Below, in pieces: positions 1 to 5,990 of a DNA stretch of 8,761 bases; within the stretch, counting starts at the first letter, position 1, and each line of letters starts with the position of its first letter. This DNA comes from CAZVWJ01 sp964631325. GTDB taxonomy: Bacteria; T1Sed10-126. Location: NCBI GenBank assembly GCA_964631325.1, contig CAZVWJ010000080.1, positions 1-8,761 on the forward strand, read 5' to 3'. Made by a program: the position numbers and the translations under genes. Below the pieces are notes generated by a model. It saw nothing but the letters and a program-made list of their open reading frames with translations. It made no database searches and was not told where the DNA came from.

Positions 1-10
1 GTCCTTCGGA

Positions 11-49
11 CGGATAATTCACGACAGTTACGCTGTCGCGAATTATCCG
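11..49 (-). repeat. Stem-loop just after the gspN-like stop codon
   Basis: The arms at 11-27 and 33-49 pair over 17 positions with one A/C mismatch, around a 5-nt loop (TTACG). Read on the minus strand, the hairpin starts about 10 nt after the stop codon of the gspN-like gene and is preceded by AAACCTAACCC (59-49). The same 11 bases precede the hairpin at the other end of the window. No T-run follows the stem on either strand, so it is not a textbook intrinsic terminator. It could still end or protect the 3' end of the transcript, or be a dispersed palindromic repeat. Confidence 0.75.
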
Positions 50-58
50 GGTTAGGTT

Positions 59-781
59 TTACATAAATTTCCGAAGCGAAGTCTCCAGGTCATATTTACG
101 CTGAAGTGGCTGTTTCATCTCCAGGTTAAGGTTTATTTTACTTTGCGAAAGTGGTTTTTTTAACCTTATCTTCCCCCGGCCCTCCAGAATAATTTTTTGA
201 GAATACAGGGAAATCGACTCCAGGTGAACAACTTCTCCGGTAAAATTACCCTTTAGCTTGCCTCGCCGGACTTCCCGATTTCGAAGCAGAGGCGGTAAAT
301 AAGCGGCACTGTTGAATTCAACTCCCTGCAGGTTAAACTCAAATTCACCCGCCGGCGGAAATAATTTTCCTTCAGTCGAATATTTTATATTCCCCTGTTG
401 CCCGGGCAAAAACCGTCCGACTGAAAAATTGCTTCCCCGGCCCTGGAATTTTCCCTCCCTCCCGGTAATCTCAAGGTCGATTTTACCTTTGGGCAGAGAA
501 AAAATGCGGAGCCGGTTCTCAGCCAGAGAGGGGGACAGACGAACCCCGAGCGGCAAGCTAAAATTATGGCCGCGATGTTCATAACTGAGGCGGGTATGCA
601 CCAACAAAGGCGAAACAAACTGTAAGTCAGTCAACATCACGCGCGCGGGCAAGTAGCTATTTGCTTCTCGCGCCAGGACCGTATTAACCTGATGGAAGGG
701 AAAACTTAGGTAAATAGCCAGTCCCGTAAAAATTAAAAATAAAATCAAACCCAGGAAAAAACGGAGACAACCTTTTAACAT
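59..781 (-). CDS. gspN: Type II secretion system GspN-like membrane protein
   Basis: The 240-residue product has a short basic start, one hydrophobic segment at about residues 7-26, and then a beta-rich extracytoplasmic domain. In that domain short alternating hydrophobic strands are followed by runs such as FEFNLQGVEF near residue 147. This N-terminal anchor followed by a low-complexity beta domain is typical of the GspN / AsmA-like proteins in type II secretion gene sets of some diderm lineages. GspN is an accessory protein whose exact role is not settled. The ATG at 781 is well supported by AAGGAG seven bases upstream. The gene follows gspL- and gspM-like genes on the same strand, which is the main support for the name. 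A 278-nt gap full of palindromic repeats separates it from gspM, so transcription across the gap is likely but not certain. Assignment is by architecture and context rather than by catalytic motifs. Confidence 0.6.
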   Translation of the reverse strand: MLKGCLRFFLGLILFLIFTGLAIYLSFPFHQVNTVLAREANSYLPARVMLTDLQFVSPLLVHTRLSYEHRGHNFSLPLGVRLSPSLAENRLRIFSLPKGKIDLEITGREGKFQGRGSNFSVGRFLPGQQGNIKYSTEGKLFPPAGEFEFNLQGVEFNSAAYLPPLLRNREVRRGKLKGNFTGEVVHLESISLYSQKIILEGRGKIRLKKPLSQSKINLNLEMKQPLQRKYDLETSLRKFM

Positions 782-835
782 CTATAGACTCCTTTATCTG
801 AACCGAAACTTTCTAACGACACCACAACAACATCC

Positions 836-877
836 CGGAGCAAGTCGCGAGGTGCTTAAACTTCGGGGCTTGCTTCG
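836..877. repeat. Imperfect stem-loop
   Basis: CGGAGCAAG (836-844) pairs with CTTGCTTCG (869-877) over 9 positions with one G-T wobble. Inside it, CGAGG (848-852) pairs with CTTCG (861-865), again with one wobble, around the loop TGCTTAAA. The result is a two-level hairpin. It lies just upstream of the tandem hairpin repeats in the same gap and may belong to another dispersed palindrome family. Its function is unknown. Confidence 0.5.
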
Positions 878-912
878 CGTAAACAGGTGAAATCTAAAAA
901 CCTTAAAAATGG

Positions 913-1034
913 ATTGCCGGGTCTAGCCCGGCAATGACAACTTTCTTGTGAAAATTAATTTGCCGGGTCTATGTCCGGCAATGACGACTTTCTTGTGAAA
1001 ATTAATTTGCCGGATCTATGTCCGGCAATGACGA
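913..1034. repeat. Tandem 46-47 bp palindrome-bearing repeat, about 2.6 copies
   Basis: The unit begins with a GC-rich hairpin followed by the linker AATGACRACTTTCTTGTG and an AT-rich tail AAAATTAATT. Copy 1 starts at 914, copy 2 at 960 and copy 3 at 1007; copy 3 stops after about 28 nt. The stems are ATTGCCGGG/CCCGGCAAT (913-921/927-935), TTGCCGG/CCGGCAA (960-966/975-981) and TTGCCGGA/TCCGGCAA (1007-1014/1021-1028). The hairpin-closing pair differs among copies (G-C, G-T, A-T) while pairing is kept. The linkers are nearly identical in copies 1 and 2. The stem resembles the dispersed TTGCCGGG...CCCGGCAATGAC palindromes seen in many bacterial genomes. The repeats sit inside the gsp gene set. 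Confidence 0.85.
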
Positions 1035-1059
1035 TTAGTTAGACTTCCCTCGACCCAAA

Positions 1060-1521
1060 CTATTTTTTTACCAGTTGGAGATAAATATCGTATTTTTTGG
1101 CAAAAGTGCCAATTCGTTCGACGGTTAAACTTTTGATCCCAACGACCCCGTCTTTTTCCAGCCGGGCAACAACCTCAAGGGCCGGAGCCAGCTTGATTCC
1201 ACTCAACTGTATTCTAAACCTGGGCGGGCCAGAGCCACTGTCAACCGGACTTAAATCAGCCAGTTTTTTTGCCGGCATACTGGATTCCAGGTAAGAAAGA
1301 ACATTATCCGGTTGAGGACCGGTTTTTGTCTTCCCTTTAGCCGGGGGTTTTTCAACCTGCATCTCATAACGTCTGACGGCGGTAGCAAATTGCCGGGCCT
1401 TTTTTTGAACTTTGTTGGTTTCCATCAGTTGCTGATAGGTAGCATATCCAAAACCAGCCACCAGAAAGAGACACAAACAAAAAAACACCGGTTGCCGGTA
1501 ATAATAAATTAATTCCTTCAT
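1060..1521 (-). CDS. gspM: Type II secretion system GspM-like inner-membrane protein
   Basis: The 153-residue product has a short cytoplasmic start, one membrane span at about residues 12-28, a mostly helical stretch with a proline/lysine-rich linker (about 57-70), and a C-terminal alpha/beta domain (about 75-153). The C-terminal part resembles the ferredoxin-like fold of GspM, with a strand near 101-108 (RFRIQLSG), a helix near 111-123 and strands near 129-135 and 145-151. Size and topology match GspM, which binds GspL in the inner-membrane platform of type II secretion. The ATG at 1521 follows the stop codon of the gspL-like gene by only four bases, with GGAGG 11 bases upstream, so the two are surely co-translated from one message. 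The family is poorly conserved in sequence, so the name depends largely on gene order. Confidence 0.68.
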   Translation of the reverse strand: MKELIYYYRQPVFFCLCLFLVAGFGYATYQQLMETNKVQKKARQFATAVRRYEMQVEKPPAKGKTKTGPQPDNVLSYLESSMPAKKLADLSPVDSGSGPPRFRIQLSGIKLAPALEVVARLEKDGVVGIKSLTVERIGTFAKKYDIYLQLVKK

Positions 1522-1525
1522 CCGC

Positions 1526-2641
1526 TCAGATCCCTCCGGCCTGGAACTGGAGGTGGACTTCGAATTGATAATTTTTTAATTCTTTAGCTTCCGTGGAAAC
1601 TATTTCCACTTCTTTCATCTGTCTTTTACTCAATTCAGAGCGAAGATTTTCGGCGTATTTTAACGATTCAGTCAGAAAAATAAGCTGAACTTTTCTGCCA
1701 TTTAAGTTCAACCTCAAAAGATGCACGGGAGCCTGGGCAAACGCAGCATCAATCCGGGCCAGTAGAGGGAATTTTTTGACTACGTTCGACTTCACTCCGG
1801 CCGCTGGTTTCTGCCGCTTGAGGGCCACTTCGAGCTCTTGAAGCGGATACCGGGGCTCACGATCCAGGACCTGCTCAAATCGCTTGGTCATCCAGGTCTG
1901 ATAATAATTTTTCTCCAGCCGACTGCTCTGCCACCAGGTTCCAGTTACAACGAGGGCTAAAACCAGCAAAAACCACAAACTCAGAGGGACTTGCTTATAA
2001 TCGCCATCGCTCTCTGACCGTAATTTAAACTCCGGCCGGTTGTGCTCTGCCACAAATTCAGTCAGCCCCCGGACAGATTCCGGTGATTTCAACTGGCGTT
2101 CCTCGAATAACTCCTTAACTTCAAATTCACCGGTAAAATTTTCCTCAACATATTGCCGGGTCTGCTCTTCAGTTTCATTATCAAACTCCGAAACAAACCG
2201 GGACCAGCGTAAATTTTCCTCATAATAACCACAGTAGCTCCCCGAATAAAGGTGAATATACAGCAAGGTGGGCAGCGAGAACTTCTGCTCCGCAAAAACC
2301 CGTTCTAGCAAATAAATCGGTGCCCCCCGGTCCAGGTAACCCGAAAGCAGTTCCTTTTTCACTCCCAGCCCCAGAGTCCGAATTTCCTCATCAAGTTCTT
2401 CCAACCGGACAAATTGAATGAGGTATTCGTCAAGATTACCCGGTAAAAAACGGGTGAACATTTCCATTTGTAAATTTTCAGGCGAGCGATCAAGGTCAGT
2501 AGGCAAAGAAAACGTCTTGTGAAAACAGAGGGCGGGGGAAACAAACAGGGGCAGATCCGGCCGGTCAGAATCAACCTCCCGGACCCTCTCCTGATCTATT
2601 TCTAAGAGATTATCCCTGGTCAATAAAATCCATTTTTTCAT
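1526..2641 (-). CDS. gspL: Type II secretion system GspL-like protein
   Basis: The 371-residue product has a large cytoplasmic N-terminal part (about 1-215) with the strand/helix alternation of the actin-like GspL/PilM fold. One strong membrane span follows at about 220-237, next to tryptophans (TWWQ). A periplasmic helix (240-280) and a C-terminal ferredoxin-like domain (about 290-371) complete it. In the type II system GspL links the cytoplasmic ATPase GspE to GspM. Partner genes gspM and gspN follow directly, which supports the assignment. I chose ATG 2641 over the TTG one codon earlier. SD support is modest: GGGGA lies about nine bases upstream. A 9-codon leader ORF ends in TGATG overlapping this start, suggesting coupled translation. 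No phosphate-binding motif of true actin-like ATPases is evident, as is usual for GspL. Confidence 0.72.
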   Translation of the reverse strand: MKKWILLTRDNLLEIDQERVREVDSDRPDLPLFVSPALCFHKTFSLPTDLDRSPENLQMEMFTRFLPGNLDEYLIQFVRLEELDEEIRTLGLGVKKELLSGYLDRGAPIYLLERVFAEQKFSLPTLLYIHLYSGSYCGYYEENLRWSRFVSEFDNETEEQTRQYVEENFTGEFEVKELFEERQLKSPESVRGLTEFVAEHNRPEFKLRSESDGDYKQVPLSLWFLLVLALVVTGTWWQSSRLEKNYYQTWMTKRFEQVLDREPRYPLQELEVALKRQKPAAGVKSNVVKKFPLLARIDAAFAQAPVHLLRLNLNGRKVQLIFLTESLKYAENLRSELSKRQMKEVEIVSTEAKELKNYQFEVHLQFQAGGI

Positions 2642-2670
2642 CAAATTGATCCCCGATAAATTTTCATCAT
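2641..2670 (-). CDS. Possible 9-codon leader ORF overlapping the gspL start
   Basis: Reading leftward from ATG at 2670, the frame encodes MMKIYRGSI and stops at TGA (2643-2641). The last A of that stop is the first base of the gspL ATG, giving a TGATG junction. A good SD (GGGAG, 2682-2678) stands seven bases before the leader ATG and is stronger than the site for gspL itself. The arrangement suggests that ribosomes load at the leader and reinitiate at gspL. A chance ORF of this length is common, so this is a candidate only. Confidence 0.35.
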   Translation of the reverse strand: MMKIYRGSI

Positions 2671-2675
2671 TTGTC

Positions 2676-2736
2676 TTCTCCCACAGTTCCCTTTACAAAT
2701 CAGAAGCACTTTCTGGTAACCGGAACCCTGGGAGAA
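2676..2736 (-). promoter_or_regulatory. Long imperfect hairpin between the phosphorylase and gspL genes
   Basis: The paired blocks, given on the plus strand, are 2676-2683 with 2729-2736 (8 bp), 2686-2690 with 2722-2726 (5 bp), 2693-2696 with 2716-2719 (4 bp) and 2701-2705 with 2711-2715 (5 bp). Small internal loops, one AAAT bulge and a 5-nt terminal loop interrupt them. The structure begins six bases after the phosphorylase stop codon. In the minus-strand RNA the final arm contains the GGGAG SD-like site before the leader ORF, so folding would hide it. No U-run follows, which argues against a simple intrinsic terminator. It may be an RNA processing or stability element, or a translational control for the gsp genes. 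Confidence 0.6.
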
Positions 2737-2742
2737 TACACA

Positions 2743-3501
2743 TCATTTTAATTTCTCGGAGGCCAGAAGTCGGATAGCTTCCAGACCAATCTCAATCGCT
2801 TCTTCCACTCCCGCTTTTTCAACTACCGGTTCCTCGGCATAAGTTTTTCCAATATTAGCTAAAACTTCACCACAGGGAATCCCCTTAATACTCCCGAGGA
2901 CAAACAGAGCTGAAGTTTCCATACTGGTAGAAAGAACACTAGCCTTCTCCCAGGTTTCCCACAACTCTTCCTGCTGTTTAGCCAGCGGCAAATCTTCCGA
3001 AGCTTCGGTGTAAAAAGCGTCCTTGCAGTGGACTATGCCGGTCTGGTGATCTACCCCGAGTTCACGCGCCGCCATCCGGAGGGCGGCGGTAACGTCAAAA
3101 TCGGCAACCGCCGGATACTCCACGGGAACATATTCCCTGGTGGTGCCGTCCAGACGGATTGCTCCTGAACTGACAGTTACCGAGCCGAGCTCCACTTCCG
3201 GCCGCAGGGAACCGGCGGTCCCCACCCGGATCAGGGTTTCAACGCCGATCCGCTCAAGTTCTTCTACTGCAATTGCCATGCTCGGACAGCCAATTCCGGT
3301 GGACATTACGCTCACGTTGATTCCCTCATAGGTCCCGGTAAAAGTCCTGAATTCTCGGACATGGTTTACTTCCTCAGCTTCATCAAAAAAACCGGCTATC
3401 TTCTCCACCCTGGCCGGATCCCCCGGAAGCAGAACGTATTCACCGACATCCCCTTCTTTTAAACCGATATGATACTCAAGTTCATCATCAATTGTCCCCA
3501 T
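2743..3501 (-). CDS. udp: Uridine phosphorylase-like nucleoside phosphorylase
   Basis: The 252-residue product has almost the same length as E. coli Udp (253). It belongs to the PNP/UDP family, which splits a nucleoside with phosphate into free base and ribose 1-phosphate in the cytoplasm. Phosphate-site motifs are present: GDPARV (27-32), an arginine in HVREF (R49) and RVGTAG (92-97). STGIG (67-71), RLDGTT (116-121) and the ribose-binding M194-E195 in TSMETS are also present. Two points differ from E. coli Udp. The Gln-x-Arg pair that reads uracil is not seen in the matching loop after FY (164-172), and the first Glu of the usual EME is serine. Substrate choice is therefore open. I set the start at ATG 3501, 33 nt inside the longest frame, because AAGGAG lies nine bases upstream and the length then fits the family. 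Confidence 0.85.
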   Translation of the reverse strand: MGTIDDELEYHIGLKEGDVGEYVLLPGDPARVEKIAGFFDEAEEVNHVREFRTFTGTYEGINVSVMSTGIGCPSMAIAVEELERIGVETLIRVGTAGSLRPEVELGSVTVSSGAIRLDGTTREYVPVEYPAVADFDVTAALRMAARELGVDHQTGIVHCKDAFYTEASEDLPLAKQQEELWETWEKASVLSTSMETSALFVLGSIKGIPCGEVLANIGKTYAEEPVVEKAGVEEAIEIGLEAIRLLASEKLK

Positions 3502-3549
3502 ATTCCAAAACTCCTTTTTTGCCAAGATTAACATTTCTTGAATTCACAT

Positions 3550-3578
3550 TTTTTAACTCAGTTAATTTTGATCAACAA
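3550..3578 (-). promoter_or_regulatory. Weak candidate promoter for the phosphorylase gene
   Basis: On the minus strand, TTGTTG (3578-3573) and TAAAAA (3555-3550) are separated by 17 bases, and the start codon lies about 50 bases downstream. Box matches to the sigma-70 consensus are poor (3 of 6 and 4 of 6) in an AT-rich background, so this is tentative. Confidence 0.25.
3553..3565. promoter_or_regulatory. Perfect 13-nt palindrome, possible operator
   Basis: TTAACTCAGTTAA is a perfect inverted repeat with a single central base. It overlaps the -10 side of the candidate leftward promoter, where a repressor would be well placed. A second, shorter palindrome (TTGATCAA, 3567-3574) follows two bases away. 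No regulator gene is in the window. Confidence 0.3.
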
Positions 3579-3638
3579 CTTAATAAGAATACAATCAACC
3601 GCGAAAATTTTACAGAGAATCAGTTGATAAATGTATGG

Positions 3639-3667
3639 TTGCCTGATTTTCTCAATCCAGGTATAAA
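3639..3667 (+). promoter_or_regulatory. Candidate sigma-70 promoter for the tsaD-moxR genes
   Basis: TTGCCT (3639-3644) and TATAAA (3662-3667) are 17 bases apart, with 4 of 6 and 5 of 6 consensus matches. It lies about 90 nt upstream of the first rightward gene. It is the better of two candidates. Confidence 0.45.
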
Positions 3668-3690
3668 AATAGTGGTTAAAAGATTAAAGG

Positions 3691-3719
3691 CTGACTTCAG
3701 TTTAGTAATAGGTTAAAAT
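3691..3719 (+). promoter_or_regulatory. Second candidate promoter, closer to the first rightward gene
   Basis: CTGACT (3691-3696) and TAAAAT (3714-3719) are also separated by 17 bases, with 4 of 6 and 5 of 6 matches. Transcription would begin about 30 nt before the ATG at 3756. It could act in tandem with the upstream candidate. Confidence 0.35.
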
Positions 3720-3755
3720 ACTTGTACTTTAAATTTGACAGGAGTGAGTGTATCG

Positions 3756-3923
3756 ATGGAAAAAGAAACCACCAAAGAACAATCAAAACCTGAGCCTGAC
3801 GGAGAAATTTCCTTTGAAGAAAGAGTTGTGGAAATTTTTCTCACGGTTGCATTCCCATTTCTAATCGGGTTTATTGCCTGGGGCGTTATCATCCTCGCTT
3901 ACTATCAGTGGAAAATTTACTGA
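3756..3923 (+). CDS. Small single-span membrane protein of unknown function
   Basis: The 55-residue product has a charged, acidic N-terminal half (residues 1-25, rich in Glu and Lys), one strong hydrophobic span at about 28-50 containing a proline and two glycines, and a short basic/aromatic tail (QWKIY). I do not recognise a family. The ATG at 3756 is chosen because AGGAG (3740-3744) stands 11 bases upstream; a TTG at 3735 would extend it by seven residues but lies before that site. The gene is first in the rightward set, 34 nt ahead of tsaD. The positive charge near the C-terminal end of the span and the acidic N-terminus do not fix orientation with confidence. Coding status is supported by a fitting SD, coherent amphipathic layout and tight spacing, not by homology. 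Confidence 0.65.
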   Translation: MEKETTKEQSKPEPDGEISFEERVVEIFLTVAFPFLIGFIAWGVIILAYYQWKIY

Positions 3924-3957
3924 CTTTCATTTCTTAATCCTTCCGGAGACGTGAAAA

Positions 3958-4962
3958 ATGCTTCTCGTCGTGGAGACTTCCTGTGACGACACCTCTGTCG
4001 CCGTGGTTGATTCCACCGGTGATATTATCTCTAACGTGGTTTCCAGCCAGGACGAAATACACCGCAAATACAGCGGTGTAGTTCCCGAACTGGCAAGTCG
4101 CCGCCACTGTGAAACAATCACTGTAATCCTTAAGGAAGCCCTTGATAAAGCAAAAATTAGCTGGGCAGAAGTTAAAAAGATAGCCGTCACAGAAGGGCCC
4201 GGTCTGGTCGGTTCCCTGCTCGTGGGTATAGCCGGAGCCCGGACGATCAGTCAGCGGTATAACCTTCCTCTTATCCCGGTCAACCACCTGGAAGCCCACG
4301 CTTACAGCGTCGAAATTGAAAATGAAATGGAATATCCCTACATTTCACTTGTAGCTTCCGGCGGACACTCAATTGTATTATTAATCAACTCTCCCCATGA
4401 CTACCGGGTCCTGGGACAAACCCGCGACGACGCCGCCGGGGAAGCTTACGATAAAGTGGCAAAGATGCTTAACCTGGGATATCCGGGAGGACCGGAAATA
4501 GAAAAATTAGCTCAACAGGGAGATCCCGGAGCAATTGATTTCCCCCGTCCAACCCTGACTGGAGAAAAGAGATGGAACTGGCGAATCGACGACTACGATT
4601 TCAGTTTTAGCGGCCTCAAGACTGCCGTTTATTATTTTCTCTCCCAAAATCCAAAAACAGAACCGGCCAACATCGCCGCCAGCTTTCAACAAGCAATTAA
4701 CGACTGCCTGGTTTACAAAACAATCAGGGCGGCCCGGGAACACGAAATCAAGCGGATCGGTATCGGCGGCGGTGTAGTCGCCAATCAAAACCTCCGGACC
4801 AGCCTCGAAGAACAGGCTGAAAAAAACGGCCATCACATTTTCACCCCTTCTTTTCAATACTGCACAGATAACGCTGCCATGGTAGGATACCGAGCAACAC
4901 AACAAAAAACTGGCAGGAAAGAAAATATCAGGGTAAAACCAAATTTAAACCTGCAAAATTAA
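3958..4962 (+). CDS. tsaD: tRNA N6-adenosine threonylcarbamoyltransferase TsaD
   Basis: This 334-residue protein is a full-length TsaD (Kae1/Gcp family; E. coli has 337). In bacteria it works in the cytoplasm with TsaB and TsaE to transfer threonylcarbamoyl from TC-AMP to adenosine 37 of ANN-decoding tRNAs. The family marks run in order: start ETSCDDTS (6-13), HLEAH metal-binding histidines (110-114), ASGGHS (133-138), RDDAAGEAYDKV (156-167), GYPGGP (174-179), FSFSGLK (215-221), GGGVVAN (270-276) and CTDNAAM with the metal-binding aspartate D304. No key residue is missing. ATG 3958 has GGAG nine bases upstream. The next gene, moxR, begins 23 nt later with its own strong SD. TsaB and TsaE are not encoded here. 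Confidence 0.97.
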   Translation: MLLVVETSCDDTSVAVVDSTGDIISNVVSSQDEIHRKYSGVVPELASRRHCETITVILKEALDKAKISWAEVKKIAVTEGPGLVGSLLVGIAGARTISQRYNLPLIPVNHLEAHAYSVEIENEMEYPYISLVASGGHSIVLLINSPHDYRVLGQTRDDAAGEAYDKVAKMLNLGYPGGPEIEKLAQQGDPGAIDFPRPTLTGEKRWNWRIDDYDFSFSGLKTAVYYFLSQNPKTEPANIAASFQQAINDCLVYKTIRAAREHEIKRIGIGGGVVANQNLRTSLEEQAEKNGHHIFTPSFQYCTDNAAMVGYRATQQKTGRKENIRVKPNLNLQN

Positions 4963-4985
4963 TTTTCAACAATGGAGGACAAGCA

Positions 4986-5984
4986 ATGGTAAACCAAAGT
5001 GAAGCAGAAGAAATTGAAGATGAACTCATTGAGTCAGTACCTGAGATTCGAACTCAGATCGAATCCGAGCTGACCAAAACTATTGTTGGTCAGAAATCAA
5101 TTATTAATCAACTGTTAATTACCCTGCTATGTGATTCACACGCAATAATTGTCGGAGTCCCCGGGCTTGCAAAAACCCGGATGGTTCACAGCCTTTCCCG
5201 GGTCCTGGACCTGGACTTCAACCGAATCCAGTTCACTCCGGACCTGATGCCCTCGGACGTAACCGGCACCGATATTCTCCGCGAAACCTCGGAGGGACGC
5301 CAATTTGAATTTAGAAAAGGTCCAATATTCACTGATATTTTGCTGGCTGACGAAATTAACCGGACTCCCCCCAAGACTCAATCCGCTCTCCTTCAGGCCA
5401 TGCAAGAACGGGAAATAACCGCCGGTGGAACAACCTATCAGCTCTCGGCGCCGTTTTTTGTGCTGGCCACACAAAACCCAATCGAACAGGAAGGTACCTA
5501 CCCGCTTCCGGAAGCCCAACTGGATCGATTTATGCTCCATATAAATGTAGACTATCCTGATTCCGACGAGGAAGAGGAAATTGTAAAAATGACGACCGGC
5601 CTGGAGCCAGAGGAACTTCAACCGATTCTTGAACGGGAGAAGATTCTGGAATTACAACGGGCTGTCCGGCTGGTTCCGGCCGACGAAGCTTTAGTTGAGG
5701 AGACAGTCAAACTCGTTCAGATGACCCGCCCCGAAACCGACCGGGCCCCGGAGTTTGTCAACAACCTGGTTCGCTGGGGAGCCGGACCGCGAGCTTCACA
5801 ATTTTTGATTCTCGCCGGGAAAGCTCGGGCCCTGATTACCGGAAAGTCCCACGTTGAACGCGAGGACATTCGTGAACTTATGAAACCAATCCTGCGCCAC
5901 CGGATTATCCGCTCTTTTACCGCCGAATCCGAAAACATTGAAACGGAGCAAATCCTGGAAAAATTACTGGCTGAATGGGGCTAA
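4986..5984 (+). CDS. MoxR-family AAA+ ATPase
   Basis: This 332-residue protein has the complete MoxR AAA+ core: Walker A GVPGLAKT (57-64), the PDLMPSDVTG segment (85-94), Walker B ILLADEIN (118-125), sensor 1 ATQNP (161-165), the PEAQLDRF motif (175-182) and sensor 2 GAGPRASQ (265-272), followed by a helical lid. MoxR ATPases form rings and are thought to act as chaperones that mature or insert cofactors into partner proteins, usually with VWA-domain proteins encoded alongside. That is the case here: DUF58 and BatA-type genes follow directly. The start is firm, with GGAGG (4974-4978) seven bases before ATG. A short acidic N-terminal extension (about residues 1-20) precedes the core. The client protein is not evident from this window. 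Confidence 0.95.
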   Translation: MVNQSEAEEIEDELIESVPEIRTQIESELTKTIVGQKSIINQLLITLLCDSHAIIVGVPGLAKTRMVHSLSRVLDLDFNRIQFTPDLMPSDVTGTDILRETSEGRQFEFRKGPIFTDILLADEINRTPPKTQSALLQAMQEREITAGGTTYQLSAPFFVLATQNPIEQEGTYPLPEAQLDRFMLHINVDYPDSDEEEEIVKMTTGLEPEELQPILEREKILELQRAVRLVPADEALVEETVKLVQMTRPETDRAPEFVNNLVRWGAGPRASQFLILAGKARALITGKSHVEREDIRELMKPILRHRIIRSFTAESENIETEQILEKLLAEWG

Positions 5985-5990
5985 AAAAAA

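Larger units (their letters stand above)
782..1059. other. Repeat-filled gap between the gspM- and gspN-like genes
   Basis: No believable gene lies in these 278 bases. The left part (782-835) carries the SD sequence of the gspN-like gene and little else. Then come a 9-bp interrupted stem-loop (836-877), about 35 nt of plain AT-rich sequence, and two and a half tandem copies of a 46-47 bp unit, each containing a small GC-rich hairpin (913-1034). I see no clear promoter for the gspN-like gene. Confidence 0.7.
3502..3755. promoter_or_regulatory. Divergent intergenic control region
   Basis: This AT-rich region of about 254 nt separates the leftward phosphorylase/gsp genes from the rightward tsaD/moxR genes and must hold promoters for both. 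Candidate sigma-70 boxes face each way, and a 13-nt palindrome sits near the leftward one; each is listed separately. The frame open through most of it has no SD or family resemblance, and I treat the region as non-coding. Confidence 0.7.

Noticed and set aside
1..11. Tiny hairpin GTCC-TTC-GGAC at the left edge
   Set aside because: Four base pairs around a 3-nt loop, overlapping the larger hairpin by one base; too small to call.
913..1034. CRISPR-like array
   Set aside because: The segments between the palindromes are nearly identical to one another instead of unique, and no cas genes are present. It is a tandem repeat.
2676..2736. Rho-independent terminator after the phosphorylase gene
   Set aside because: The stem is strong, but no T-run follows it on the minus strand and the next bases hold a leader ORF and gspL, so I list it as a regulatory structure instead.
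3502..3534. Eleven-residue longer start for the phosphorylase
   Set aside because: The extension contains the AAGGAG SD of the internal ATG at 3501, and the shorter protein matches the usual family length.
3492..3716. Open frame of 74 codons on the plus strand in the divergent intergenic region
   Set aside because: It overlaps the start of the phosphorylase gene, has no SD, no coherent protein character, and runs through both promoter candidates.
4507..4905. Open frame of 132 codons on the minus strand inside tsaD
   Set aside because: It is antisense to conserved TsaD motifs, with no SD or recognisable domain.
5136..5621. Open frame of 161 codons on the minus strand inside moxR
   Set aside because: It is antisense to the Walker A, Walker B and sensor 1 coding region, which explains the sequence fully.
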